A DNA stretch of 14,763 bases, from NCBI GenBank assembly GCA_934216155.1, contig CAKQBK010000065.1, forward strand, positions 1 to 14,763. Reading direction: 5' to 3'. The translations under genes were made by a program, and so were the position numbers. Of this stretch, positions 1 through 6,720 are shown piece after piece; position 1 is the first letter of the stretch, and the number at the start of each line of letters is the position of its first letter. The stretch comes from an uncultured Dialister sp. GTDB lineage: Bacteria > Bacillota > Negativicutes > Veillonellales > Dialisteraceae. Under the pieces are notes generated by a model. The model saw only the letters and a list, made by a program, of their open reading frames with translations, was not told where the DNA came from and made no database searches.

Positions 1-50
1 TCTCAGGGTTCTCAGGGTTCTCAGGGTTCTCAGGGTTCTCAGGGTTCTCG
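1..50. repeat. 9-bp tandem array (TCTCAGGGT)n
   Basis: A perfect 9-bp unit, TCTCAGGGT, repeats about five times from the first base of the window and runs into the stem at 42-79. The array probably extends outside the window. It lies downstream of dnaJ. The same unit, in another phase (GGGTTCTCA), occurs in the arms of the MITE-like elements at 6721-6949 and 8464-8691. No spacer sequences are present, so it is not a CRISPR array. Confidence 0.9.
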
Positions 51-79
51 CTCCGCTCATACGAGCGGAGCGAGAACCC
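42..79. repeat. Perfect 17-bp inverted repeat downstream of dnaJ
   Basis: Bases 42-58 and 63-79 are perfectly complementary over 17 bp around the 4-base loop ATAC. The left arm begins with the last unit of the 9-bp array, so the hairpin is partly built from that array. No T-tract follows on either strand, so it is not a canonical intrinsic terminator. It could still end or stabilise the dnaJ transcript, since it lies about 40 bases past the stop codon. From 80 to 119 a short run of CCCTAAT and CACCAGT units leads to the dnaJ stop. Confidence 0.8.
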
Positions 80-119
80 CAATCCCTAATCCCTAATCAC
101 CAGTCACCAGTTACCGATC

Positions 120-1298
120 TCACATAAACTTATCAATGATTTTATCCAACCAGGAGCTCTTGCCTTTGTACTGTTCGCAATTTTCTCCCATCTGATGAGC
201 ATAATTCAGCAGTGCTTCTTTCTGTTCTTCTTTCAGTCGTTTCGGTACCACCACACGGACTTCTACATAGAGATTGCCCTTATGGCTGGACTGCAGGTGC
301 GGCATGCCTTCGCCGGCAATGCGGAACCGGGTCCCGCTCTGGGTACCAGCAGGAACTTTCAGTTCCACTTCTTTGTCCAAGGTCTTTACCTTGATGGTGC
401 TTCCCAAAGCAGCGGTCGGGAAGGAAATATCTACGGTGCGGTACAGGTCATCTCCATCTCTTTCAAAGTCCGGATCGTCTTTGACGTAAATATATACGTA
501 AAGATCCCCCTTCGGGCCGCCCCGTTTCCCTGGTTCGCCTTCCCCAGAGACGCGCATGCGGACGCCGGTGTCAGCACCAGCGGGTACATTGACTTCGATG
601 GTTTTCTGTTTTCTGACAGTGCCTGTACCATGGCACTTATTGCATTTATTTTTAATAATCTTACCAGTGCCCTGGCAGTGCTGACAGGTGATGATATTCA
701 CCATCTGTCCAAATGGGCCATTTCTAACCACTCGCTGCTGGCCGGTGCCGTGGCAATCGGGGCAGGTTTCTACAGAAGAACCTGGTTCTGCTCCGCTACC
801 GTGGCAATGGTCACAGGTATCATTTTTCGTTACGGTGAATTTCTTCTTTACGCCTGTTGCGGCTTCGCGAAGGGTGATTTCCATATCATACCGAAGGTCA
901 GCACCCTGTTCCGGACCGTTGCTCCGACGACGGCTGCCACCGGTGAACATGTCAAAAATATCTCCCATGTCGAAGCCGCCGAAACCACCTTGGCCACCAA
1001 AGCCACCGAAGCCGCCCTGACCAAATCCACCAAAACCACCAGCGCCAGCACCACCGCTAGCTGCCTGGGTGAACGCATCATGACCGAGCTGGTCATACTG
1101 GGCTCTCTTGTCTGCATCGGAAAGAACATGGTACGCTTCATTGACTTCCTTGAACTTTTCTTCTGCAGCCTTAGGGTTATCTTTATTCAAATCTGGATGG
1201 TACTTGCGGGCCAGTTTGCGATAGGCCCTTTTGATATCATCCTCTGTGGCGTTTTTATTGACGCCCAGGACGTCGTAGTAATCCTTGCTACTTGCCAT
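120..1298 (-). CDS. dnaJ: Chaperone protein DnaJ (Hsp40)
   Basis: This is a type I DnaJ of 392 residues, the usual family length. It is the cytoplasmic co-chaperone that delivers unfolded clients to DnaK and stimulates its ATPase. The J-domain fills about residues 5-70, with the HPD motif at 34-36 that contacts DnaK. A Gly/Phe-rich linker follows (about 82-120), then four zinc-binding CxxCxGxG-type repeats at 162-169, 179-186, 205-212 and 219-226, then the C-terminal substrate-binding beta domains. The ATG at 1298 is preceded by AGAGGA at a good distance. It is the last gene of hrcA-grpE-dnaK-dnaJ, separated from dnaK by an unusually long 237-base gap full of inverted repeats. Identification is secure. 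Confidence 0.98.
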   Translation of the reverse strand: MASSKDYYDVLGVNKNATEDDIKRAYRKLARKYHPDLNKDNPKAAEEKFKEVNEAYHVLSDADKRAQYDQLGHDAFTQAASGGAGAGGFGGFGQGGFGGFGGQGGFGGFDMGDIFDMFTGGSRRRSNGPEQGADLRYDMEITLREAATGVKKKFTVTKNDTCDHCHGSGAEPGSSVETCPDCHGTGQQRVVRNGPFGQMVNIITCQHCQGTGKIIKNKCNKCHGTGTVRKQKTIEVNVPAGADTGVRMRVSGEGEPGKRGGPKGDLYVYIYVKDDPDFERDGDDLYRTVDISFPTAALGSTIKVKTLDKEVELKVPAGTQSGTRFRIAGEGMPHLQSSHKGNLYVEVRVVVPKRLKEEQKEALLNYAHQMGENCEQYKGKSSWLDKIIDKFM

Positions 1299-1332
1299 TT
1301 GTTATTTCCTCTTTATCTAAAAAGTGACTCGT

Positions 1333-1379
1333 GACTGGTGACTCGTGACTAGAAATTTTCCAGTCACGAGTCACCAGTC
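1333..1379. repeat. 18-bp perfect palindrome of GTGACT-type repeats, dnaK-dnaJ gap
   Basis: Arms 1333-1350 and 1362-1379 are perfectly complementary over 18 bp around an 11-base loop. Each arm is made of degenerate copies of a 7-8-bp unit (GTGACTC, GTGACTG). On the minus strand, the transcribed one, the stem is followed about ten bases later by a five-T run (CACTTTTTAG) just before the dnaJ ribosome binding site. It could therefore act as an attenuator or partial terminator between dnaK and dnaJ. That role is inferred from structure only. Confidence 0.75.
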
Positions 1380-1409
1380 ATCAGCAATCATTATTATATA
1401 ACATAAAAA

Positions 1410-1458
1410 TTCTGAAGGTTCTAGGTTCTTTTCATCAGAACCTGAAGAACCTTCAGAA
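1410..1458. repeat. Second palindrome in the dnaK-dnaJ gap
   Basis: Bases 1410-1429 pair with 1437-1458, with a two-base bulge (TTCTGAAGGTTCT against AGAACCTTCAGAA, then AGGTTCT against AGAACCT). The repeat unit, roughly GAAGGTTCT, differs from that of the neighbouring palindrome. From 1466 to 1530 more degenerate CCAGTAACT/CCAGTCAC units continue to the dnaK stop. I see no gene in 1299-1535. Confidence 0.7.
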
Positions 1459-1535
1459 CCTTTTAGTAACTTATAACCAGTAACTAGAAACGCATTTTCC
1501 CAGTCACAAGTCACCAGTCTACCAGTCACTTAATT

Positions 1536-3407
1536 TTATTTCTTGTCATCATCGTTGACAACTTTGTAATCTGCATCGACTACATTGTCGTCGGCTTTTT
1601 TAGCGCCACCCTGCGGGCCCTGCTGTGGTCCCTGCTGAGCACCAGCTGCCTGCTGGGCTTGCTGTGCCTGCTGGTACAGTTTTTCAGTCAGTTCATGGAG
1701 CGGCTTAGTCAGAGCTTCTGCATCAGCTTTGATCTTTTCAACGTCGTCGCCTTTGATGGTTTCTTTCAGTTTAGCTACTGCATCATTGACTTCTTTAACT
1801 TTGGCAGCATCGGCTTTGTCGCCCAGTTCTTTGACGGTCTTTTCAGCCTGGTAAATCAGAGCTTCTGCGTTGTTCTTGGCTTCAATGCCTTCCTTACGTT
1901 TCTTATCTTCTGCTTCATGAGCTTTGGCATCATCCTGCATTCTCTGGATTTCTTCATCGGAAAGGCCGGTGGAAGAGGTGATATCAATCTTCTGTTCCTT
2001 GCCGGTGCCCAAATCCTTAGCGGATACGTGAACAATGCCGTTGGCATCGATATCGAAGGTAACCTGAATCTGCGGTACTCCCCGTGGAGCCGGTGGGATA
2101 TCGGACAGTTCGAAACGACCAAGGGTCTTGTTATCAGCTGCCATCGGACGTTCACCCTGAAGGACATGGATATCTACAGAAGGCTGGTTATCAGCAGCGG
2201 TGGAGAATACCTGGGACTTAGAAGTCGGGATGGTGGTATTTCTCTTAATCATTGTGGTGAATACGCCGCCCAGGGTTTCAATGCCCAGGGACAGTGGAGT
2301 AACGTCCAGCAGGAGAACGTCTTTGACTTCGCCTTTGAGGACCCCTGCCTGAATAGCAGCACCTACAGCTACGGATTCATCGGGGTTAACACCCTTGGAT
2401 GGTTCTTTGCCAAATTTATTCTTAATCAAAGTCTGTACAGCTGGGATACGGGAAGAACCGCCGACCAGGAGGACTTTGTCGATATCATTGATGGTCACGC
2501 CTGCATCTTTCATAGCCAGATCGATTGGTTCTACTGTAGCCTGTACCAGGTCTTCGGTGATTCTATCGAATTCAGCACGGGTCAGAGTGGCATCGAAGTG
2601 AACCGGCATACCATTGGAATCGATGGTAATGAATGGCAGGTTGATGTCGGTGGACATAACGGAGGACAATTCAATCTTTGCTTTTTCGCCTGCTTCTTTC
2701 AGTCTCTGGTTGGTCATGGGGTCACGTTTCAGTTCAAAGCCATTCTGTTCTTTGAATTTAGCAGCAATCCAGTCCATAACGCGAGCATCGAAGTCATCGC
2801 CGCCCAGATGGCCATTACCATTGGAAGCTTCTACTTCAAATACGCCGTCAGCCAGGTTCAGAATAGAAACATCGAATGTACCGCCGCCCAGGTCATATAC
2901 GAGGAAACGATGTTCTTTGCCATCTTTAATTTTGTCCAGGCCATATGCCAAGGAGGATGCGGTCGGTTCGTTGATGATACGAAGAACGTTGAGGCCAGCA
3001 ATCTTACCAGCATCTTTGGTTGCCTGACGCTGAGCGTCTGTGAAATATGCCGGGCAGGTAATAACTGCATCGTTGACTTTTTCACCCAAGTATGCTTCTG
3101 CGTCTACTTTCAGTTTCTGCAGAATCATAGCGGAAATTTCCTGTGGGGTGTAGGATTTATCATCAATGGTAACTTTGTAATCGCTGCCCATGTGACGTTT
3201 AATGGAAACGATGGTGCGGTGCGGGTTAGACACAGCCTGGCGTTTTGCCAGCTGGCCTACCAGTCTTTCCCCAGTCTTGGAGAAACCAACGACAGAAGGA
3301 GTCAGACGAGAACCTTCGGCGTTCGGAATAACGACCGGTTCGCCGCCTTCCATGACAGCTACAACAGAGTTTGTAGTACCCAAATCAATACCAATTACTT
3401 TAGACAT
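1536..3407 (-). CDS. dnaK: Chaperone protein DnaK (Hsp70)
   Basis: This is a full-length Hsp70 of 623 residues: an ATP-driven chaperone that binds exposed hydrophobic peptides in the cytoplasm, cycling with DnaJ and GrpE. The nucleotide-binding domain starts with the phosphate-1 motif GIDLGTTNS (6-14), has [12 protein letters not shown] (172-183) and the adenosine-site region [12 protein letters not shown] (313-324). The conserved interdomain linker [13 protein letters not shown] is at 363-375. The peptide-binding domain and helical lid follow, ending in a Gln-rich stretch and an acidic tail. It lacks the N-terminal-quadrant insert of proteobacterial DnaK, as expected for Firmicutes. The ATG at 3407 has AAGGAAG upstream. 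It lies between grpE and dnaJ in the CIRCE-controlled operon. Confidence 0.99.
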   Translation of the reverse strand: MSKVIGIDLGTTNSVVAVMEGGEPVVIPNAEGSRLTPSVVGFSKTGERLVGQLAKRQAVSNPHRTIVSIKRHMGSDYKVTIDDKSYTPQEISAMILQKLKVDAEAYLGEKVNDAVITCPAYFTDAQRQATKDAGKIAGLNVLRIINEPTASSLAYGLDKIKDGKEHRFLVYDLGGGTFDVSILNLADGVFEVEASNGNGHLGGDDFDARVMDWIAAKFKEQNGFELKRDPMTNQRLKEAGEKAKIELSSVMSTDINLPFITIDSNGMPVHFDATLTRAEFDRITEDLVQATVEPIDLAMKDAGVTINDIDKVLLVGGSSRIPAVQTLIKNKFGKEPSKGVNPDESVAVGAAIQAGVLKGEVKDVLLLDVTPLSLGIETLGGVFTTMIKRNTTIPTSKSQVFSTAADNQPSVDIHVLQGERPMAADNKTLGRFELSDIPPAPRGVPQIQVTFDIDANGIVHVSAKDLGTGKEQKIDITSSTGLSDEEIQRMQDDAKAHEAEDKKRKEGIEAKNNAEALIYQAEKTVKELGDKADAAKVKEVNDAVAKLKETIKGDDVEKIKADAEALTKPLHELTEKLYQQAQQAQQAAGAQQGPQQGPQGGAKKADDNVVDADYKVVNDDDKK

Positions 3408-3473
3408 TGTAAATTCTTCCTTTCTTCTTTATCTAGATAATTGAGAAATATATTTTATCTAACAGACAAATGC

Positions 3474-3552
3474 TTGTTGTTGGTTGTTGGTTGTTGGTTG
3501 TTGGTTGTCGGGTTTCATTCACCAACAACTAATAACCAACAACTAACAACAG
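3474..3552. repeat. (TTGTTGG)n palindrome between grpE and dnaK
   Basis: A 7-bp unit, TTGTTGG, repeats about five times from 3474 to 3508. After a short spacer it is mirrored by degenerate complementary units (CCAACAACT, AACAAC) up to 3552. The two halves can pair into a long imperfect hairpin. It fills most of the 147-base grpE-dnaK gap and ends next to the grpE stop. On the transcribed minus strand no T-run directly follows, so it does not look like a terminator. Confidence 0.8.
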
Positions 3553-3554
3553 AT

Positions 3555-4166
3555 TTAGCTATTCTTTACCACCTGTACTTTTGCAGGACGAAGTACTTCG
3601 TCTTTGTACAGGTAACCCTTCTGGAATACCATGGCAATGGTTTCGTCATCCATTTCGTCAGATTCCACCATCATGACCGCTTCATGGAAATGAGGATCAA
3701 AGGTCTTGCCTTTGGATTCGATTTCCTTGACGCCAAAGTCATCCATGATCTTGGTGAGCTGTTTCTGCAGGAGTTCAAAGCCCTTCAGATAGGCCGCATC
3801 TACATTTTCTTTCTGCATATGGGTCAGAGCCAAATCGAAGTTGTCCAGCACAGGCAGGAACTTTTTCAAAGTATCTGCGGTGTGTGTATCCGCTGCTTTG
3901 GCTTCTGCTTCTCTAGTACGACGGCGGAAATTATCGAAATCTGCCTGGAGACGTACATACTGAGAAAGGGCTGTTGCCAATTTCGCTTCCGCAGCTTCCG
4001 CTTTGTTCTTTGCTTCCTCTGCTTCTTTCTTGGCATCCGCCACCTGCTTGGTCAGGAATTCTACCTGCCCAGCCAATTCTTCTGCGGTAGGCTTCGGCAT
4101 TTCCTGTTCTACGTCTTTCTTATCCTTCGGTTCTGTGGCATTCACTTTTTTCTTTTCTTCTTTCAT
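3555..4166 (-). CDS. grpE: Nucleotide exchange factor GrpE
   Basis: GrpE of 203 residues is the cytoplasmic nucleotide exchange factor that drives ADP release from DnaK and acts as a thermosensor. A charged, low-complexity N-terminus (1-30) is followed by a long coiled-coil helix of Ala/Glu/Lys heptads (about 30-80). Then come the conserved segment YVRLQADFDNFRRRT and the C-terminal beta domain with KTFDPHFHEAV and the closing GYLYKDEVLRPAKV motif. The ATG at 4166 has a strong AAGGAGG ribosome binding site. It is the second gene of the heat-shock operon. The gaps on both sides (187 bases to hrcA, 147 to dnaK) are longer than usual within an operon and are filled with inverted repeats. Confidence 0.97.
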   Translation of the reverse strand: MKEEKKKVNATEPKDKKDVEQEMPKPTAEELAGQVEFLTKQVADAKKEAEEAKNKAEAAEAKLATALSQYVRLQADFDNFRRRTREAEAKAADTHTADTLKKFLPVLDNFDLALTHMQKENVDAAYLKGFELLQKQLTKIMDDFGVKEIESKGKTFDPHFHEAVMMVESDEMDDETIAMVFQKGYLYKDEVLRPAKVQVVKNS

Positions 4167-4193
4167 CCAAGAGCCTCCTTACTAATCCGGAAA

Positions 4194-4340
4194 ATGAGGA
4201 ATTAGAAATTAGGAATGAGGAATTTCGGAAGGGCGCATCAAATTATATAGCGCCCATGTTTTATTTCAAAACTCTGCGGTGCTTTATGAATTGTGCACCA
4301 CCACCTCAATTACTCATTTCTCATTACTAATTACTCATTT
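4194..4340. repeat. Composite hairpin repeat, copy A (hrcA-grpE gap)
   Basis: The outer arms are degenerate short repeats: GAGGAATTAG-type units from 4194 to about 4223, mirrored by CTCATTACTAATTACTC-type units from about 4303 to 4340. Between them are two GC hairpins. GGGCGC (4231-4236) pairs with GCGCCC (4250-4255) around a 13-base AT-rich loop. GGTGC (4278-4282) pairs with GCACC (4295-4299) around the loop TTTATGAATTGT. The two hairpins are in opposite orientation to each other. It is the same architecture as 5551-5779 and 11219-11392, and it fills most of the hrcA-grpE gap. Confidence 0.75.
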
Positions 4341-4353
4341 CTATCATGTAAAA

Positions 4354-5412
4354 CTATTTCTTAAGTAATGTATCCAAACGTTGCTGCATAAAATGCATCA
4401 TACCTATAATCTTGCTGTACTGCATGCGGGTAGGTCCCACCACAGCTACGGATCCAATGACCCGACCGCCGGATGTGAATTGAGCCCTGACAATGGACAA
4501 ATCAGAGAAAGATTTCAACTGATTTTCTGTACCAATGTGTACCGCAATGGGCTGGTCAGAGCTGGATAAGAGCATGCTTGCCAACATATCCCGTTGCTCA
4601 AGCATCTGCAAAATATCCTGCATCCGTTCCACGCTTTTAAATTCCGGCTGTTCAATCAGCTGAGAAGCGCCACCGGAATACACTTCCGTCTGTGGCGTCA
4701 GTGCTTTCTGCAACGCCTGGAAAATATGCATGTACGGCGATAAATCTTTTTCTATTTCCTTTTGGAAGGAAAGAATCAATTCTTCATTCAAGCCATCAAT
4801 GTTTCGGCCGTGAAGGAAATGATTCAACTTATCCGCCAGGAGCTGCATCTCATCGAAGGAAGAGCCTTCTGGAATAGATATCACCGCATTGGACACATCG
4901 CCCTGGTCAGTTACAACCAGTAAAATCGCTCGCTGGTCTGCCAGGGGTAGGAAACGGATATAATTGAATCGTTTCTGGCTTTCTGCGGAAGCGGCCACCG
5001 ACAAGGTATGGGTCAATGCCGCCACTGCTTTCGCCATATTTCTAAAAATCTCATCCACCTTGCTGACATGATCCATCAGCATATGGTCAATCATGGTCTT
5101 TTCATCATTAGAAATAGGCACTGGCTGCATGAGCCAATCTACATAAAAGCGGTATCCTTTGATAGAAGGAACTCGGCCCGCTGACGTATGGGGTTGCTCT
5201 AAGTACCCTTCGTCTTCCAAATCCTGCATTTCATTGCGGATGGTCGCACTGGATACCCCCAAATCATACTTCTTGGCAATGGTACGAGATCCTACCGGTT
5301 CTGCTGTGTCTGCATAATCCTGCACGACAGCCCAGAGAATTTTCCGCTTTCTTTCATTCAGTTCATTGACACCGCATGGGATGTCATCATATCGATTGAT
5401 TTTTCGTGCCAT
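4354..5412 (-). CDS. hrcA: Heat-inducible transcription repressor HrcA
   Basis: HrcA is the repressor that binds CIRCE operators and shuts off class I heat-shock genes; it needs GroEL to fold into its active form. With the ATG at 5412 it has 352 residues, a normal length. The N-terminal winged helix covers about residues 18-84, with the conserved GSRTIAKKYDLGVSSATIRN and LEDEGYLEQPHTSAGRVPS segments; a GAF-like dimerisation domain follows. A GTG codon at 5436 would add eight residues but lies inside the CIRCE element, with no ribosome binding site. The ATG at 5412 (MARKINRYDD) has GGGTGA eight bases upstream, so I prefer it. It is the first gene of the operon, giving negative feedback on itself, grpE, dnaK and dnaJ. 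Confidence 0.96.
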   Translation of the reverse strand: MARKINRYDDIPCGVNELNERKRKILWAVVQDYADTAEPVGSRTIAKKYDLGVSSATIRNEMQDLEDEGYLEQPHTSAGRVPSIKGYRFYVDWLMQPVPISNDEKTMIDHMLMDHVSKVDEIFRNMAKAVAALTHTLSVAASAESQKRFNYIRFLPLADQRAILLVVTDQGDVSNAVISIPEGSSFDEMQLLADKLNHFLHGRNIDGLNEELILSFQKEIEKDLSPYMHIFQALQKALTPQTEVYSGGASQLIEQPEFKSVERMQDILQMLEQRDMLASMLLSSSDQPIAVHIGTENQLKSFSDLSIVRAQFTSGGRVIGSVAVVGPTRMQYSKIIGMMHFMQQRLDTLLKK

Positions 5413-5429
5413 ATGTATCACCCTATTTA

Positions 5430-5456
5430 TTAGCACTCACCATTTTCGAGTGCTAA
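5430..5456. promoter_or_regulatory. CIRCE operator (HrcA binding site)
   Basis: TTAGCACTC (5430-5438), nine spacer bases, then GAGTGCTAA (5448-5456) match the CIRCE consensus perfectly. It lies just downstream of the predicted transcription start and 17 bases upstream of the hrcA ATG, so bound HrcA would block initiation or early elongation. No second CIRCE was found in the window, so dnaK and dnaJ probably depend on this one site. Confidence 0.97.
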
Positions 5457-5467
5457 CTTACGATATT

Positions 5468-5496
5468 AGAATAGCATTCAGAAGATAGAATGTCAA
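5468..5496 (-). promoter_or_regulatory. Sigma-A promoter of the hrcA operon
   Basis: On the minus strand a perfect -35 box, TTGACA (5491-5496), is separated by 17 bases from the -10 box TATTCT (5468-5473; five of six match TATAAT). The predicted start, near 5461, is immediately upstream of CIRCE, the usual arrangement for HrcA-controlled operons. Confidence 0.88.
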
Positions 5497-5513
5497 GGGT
5501 TAATTGGGAAAAT

Positions 5514-5820
5514 ATGGTGACTGGTGACTGGTGACTAGGGATTAGAAAAAGTGAGGAGTTAGGAATTAGGAGTGAGGAGTGGTGGAAGGGGCGCACAAAA
5601 TTTAGAAGCGCCCCAATACCCCTTTTTATATTTCGAGATATGTTTCATGTGAGACATGACTCTATCCATTTTCAGTTTTCGGCGAGCTATATAAAAAGGA
5701 AACATAGCACTTGATACCAATCGATATAAGAGTAATACGGGACGCTCGCCGCCACCACTCCTAACTCTTAACTCCTAACTTTATTATCCCTAGCTACTAA
5801 ATTCCAGTCACTAGTCACCA
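5514..5820. repeat. Nested palindromic region with composite hairpin repeat, copy B
   Basis: No gene is visible here. The sequence is built as concentric inverted repeats. The outermost arms are GTGACTG-type units (5516-5535) against AGTCACTAGTCACC (5806-5819). Inside these, TAGGGATTAG-type bases face ATCCCTAGCTACTAA. Further in, GAGGAGTTAGG-type units (5551-5586) face CCACCACTCCTAAC-type units (5752-5779). Inside those lie a hairpin GGGGCGC (5588-5594)/GCGCCCC (5608-5614) with a 13-base loop, and a wide inverted pair GGCGAGC (5681-5687)/GCTCGCC (5744-5750). The core also has CCTTTTTATA (5621-5630) against TATAAAAAGG near 5689-5698. It lies directly upstream of the hrcA promoter. Confidence 0.72.
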
Positions 5821-5828
5821 AGTTAGCA

Positions 5829-5849
5829 ACCCCCATTTCAAATGGGGGT
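5829..5849. mobile_element. IS subterminal hairpin, right end (downstream of tnpA)
   Basis: ACCCCCAT (5829-5836) pairs with ATGGGGGT (5842-5849) around the loop TTCAA. It matches the hairpin at 6483-6501 in sequence and polarity. It is the probable TnpA recognition hairpin of the right end. Confidence 0.72.
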
Positions 5850-5858
5850 TTAGCTATA

Positions 5859-5941
5859 ACCCCTCCGGGGTATTATACTGACTCCTGCCTTTGGCAGGTC
5901 TAGCAAACTGTCTTTTAATACCTACTGCCGCTTATAGCGGC
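5859..5941. ncRNA. Structured region 3' of tnpA (three more hairpins)
   Basis: Three short perfect hairpins follow one another between the right-end hairpin and the tnpA stop: ACCCC/GGGGT (5859-5871), CCTGCC/GGCAGG (5884-5898) and GCCGC/GCGGC (5927-5941). With 5829-5849 this makes four stems in about 113 bases, an RNA-like density. The 11-mer GTCTAGCAAAC at 5898-5908 is the reverse complement of GTTTGCTAGAC at 6410-6420, upstream of tnpA. Whether this is a separate RNA, a 3' UTR or only end DNA cannot be told from sequence, so the RNA call is tentative. Confidence 0.4.
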
Positions 5942-5950
5942 CTTTTATTT
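5927..5950 (+). terminator. Plus-strand intrinsic terminator inside the IS
   Basis: GCCGC (5927-5931), loop TTATA, GCGGC (5937-5941), then CTTTTATTT. On the plus strand this has the form of a Rho-independent terminator. It would stop transcription entering from the left before it crosses tnpA in antisense. IS200-family elements are known to insulate tnpA from outside transcription. Confidence 0.55.
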
Positions 5951-5966
5951 TCAATCTATCGCTTTC

Positions 5967-6380
5967 TTATCTTTCAATTTTATCGCTATTTTCTTGCTCA
6001 GCTATATAACGTTTAATTGTTTCTTCATCTACTTTACCTACAGTCTCTACGTAATATCCTCGCGCCCATAGATGCCGTTCTCCCCATCCAGCTTTTACTT
6101 CTGGATGACGATCATATACCATTAGTGCACTTTTCCCTTTGATATACGCCACTACATCCGAAATACTCAATTTAGGTGGTATCGCTACATATAAATGCAC
6201 ATGGTCAATACACACTGCACCATTTATGAGTTCTACGCCTTTCATCTCGCATAATTTTCGAATGATTACCACTAAATCTTTTCTCACCTGTCCATAAAAT
6301 GTCTTTCTACGATATTTAGGAACAAATACAATATGATATGTGCAATTCCATTTGGTATGAGATATACTATTATTATCCAT
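5967..6380 (-). CDS. tnpA: IS200/IS605-family Y1 transposase TnpA
   Basis: This is a single-domain tyrosine (HUH, Y1) transposase of 137 residues that cuts and rejoins single-stranded DNA at hairpin ends. The metal-binding HUH motif is H60-V61-H62 in IDHVHLYVAIPPK. The catalytic tyrosine is probably Y125 in TIKRYIAEQ. The conserved N-terminal YHIVFVPKYRRK and the GYYVETVG segment are both present. Length is slightly below the usual 150 or so, but no key motif is missing, so it looks intact. The ATG at 6380 has AGAGGAGG at 6389-6396. A 9-bp hairpin (6402-6429) lies just upstream of the ribosome binding site and may hold translation low, as known for IS200. No tnpB accompanies it. Confidence 0.95.
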   Translation of the reverse strand: MDNNSISHTKWNCTYHIVFVPKYRRKTFYGQVRKDLVVIIRKLCEMKGVELINGAVCIDHVHLYVAIPPKLSISDVVAYIKGKSALMVYDRHPEVKAGWGERHLWARGYYVETVGKVDEETIKRYIAEQENSDKIER

Positions 6381-6401
6381 TTAGGATTCCTCCTCTGTTA
6401 T

Positions 6402-6429
6402 ATAAAGTGGTTTGCTAGACCCACTTTAT
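6402..6429 (-). promoter_or_regulatory. Hairpin in the tnpA leader
   Basis: Bases 6402-6410 and 6421-6429 form a 9-bp stem (ATAAAGTGG/CCACTTTAT) with a 10-base loop. It lies five bases upstream of the tnpA Shine-Dalgarno sequence. The loop plus one closing base (6410-6420) is perfectly complementary to 5898-5908 downstream of the gene, so a loop-to-3'-end pairing is possible in the tnpA transcript. Confidence 0.6.
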
Positions 6430-6482
6430 TTTAACACTGGAGGATTTTTTATACTCTAGGTAACGCTACGGCTCCACCGGTT

Positions 6483-6501
6483 CCCCCATCTCAGATGGGG
6501 G
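6483..6501. mobile_element. IS subterminal hairpin, left end (upstream of tnpA)
   Basis: CCCCCATC (6483-6490), loop TCA, GATGGGGG (6494-6501). This is the counterpart of the hairpin at 5829-5849. It is the probable left-end TnpA recognition hairpin. Confidence 0.72.
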
Positions 6502-6560
6502 CTTGCTTTTCTTTTCCAGTCACTAGTCACTAGTCACCAACCCCCATCTTCCCAATCAAA

Positions 6561-6668
6561 AACGGCTAGTGTCAAGATCATAACCTTTCATAACCTTTAC
6601 ACCAGCCGTTGCATTGATATTGTCAAAAACGAATGTGCCACCCATATAACCTGCCCGAAGGGCTAACC
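6561..6668 (-). repeat. Intergenic repeat family E, copy 1
   Basis: The 23 bases at 6646-6668, around GCCCGAAGGGC, are the exact reverse complement of 9300-9322. The repeat CATAACCTTTCATAACC (6579-6595) corresponds to GGTTATAAAAGGTTATG at 9373-9389 at similar spacing. This makes one repeat of about 90-100 bases present twice in opposite orientation. Here the CATAACC repeat is also flanked by AACGGCTAGTGT (6561-6572) and ACACCAGCCGTT (6599-6610), complementary at 11 of 12 positions. No gene is seen in 6513-6954. Confidence 0.65.
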
Positions 6669-6684
6669 TTTTATAAAAGCTATC

Positions 6685-6720
6685 GGGGCGCTTTATAAGT
6701 TGTGCGCCCCTTCCACCACT
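6685..6720 (-). repeat. Half copy (D) of the composite hairpin repeat
   Basis: GGGGCGC (6685-6691), loop TTTATAAGTTGT, GCGCCCC (6704-6710), then TTCCACCACT. Read on the minus strand it matches the left half of copy B (GTGGTGGAA then GGGGCGC). It stops abruptly at 6720, where the MITE-like element begins at 6721, which suggests interruption. On the minus strand the stem is followed after six bases by CTTTTAT, so it might weakly terminate transcription of the transporter gene. Confidence 0.65.

Larger units (their letters stand above)
5822..6512 (-). mobile_element. IS200-type insertion sequence (about 0.7 kb)
   Basis: A single Y1-transposase gene is bracketed by two matching subterminal hairpins. 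CCCCCAT/ATGGGGG at 5829-5849 is on the downstream side, and CCCCCATC/GATGGGGG at 6483-6501 is on the upstream side. Both have the same polarity, as expected for the left and right ends of the IS200/IS605 family, which transposes as single-stranded DNA without terminal inverted repeats or target duplication. There is no tnpB. Exact ends cannot be set from this one copy; 5822-6512 is an estimate. GTGACTAGTGACT-type repeats lie on both sides, so insertion into such an array is likely. Confidence 0.8.

Noticed and set aside
195..3440. Long plus-strand reading frames opposite dnaJ and dnaK (379 and 593 codons)
   Set aside because: They are complements of highly conserved chaperone genes, have no ribosome binding site and no recognisable protein features; they are shadow frames.
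5859..5941. TnpB guide RNA (omega RNA)
   Set aside because: There is no tnpB in the window, and hairpins alone are not enough; kept only as a tentative structured region.
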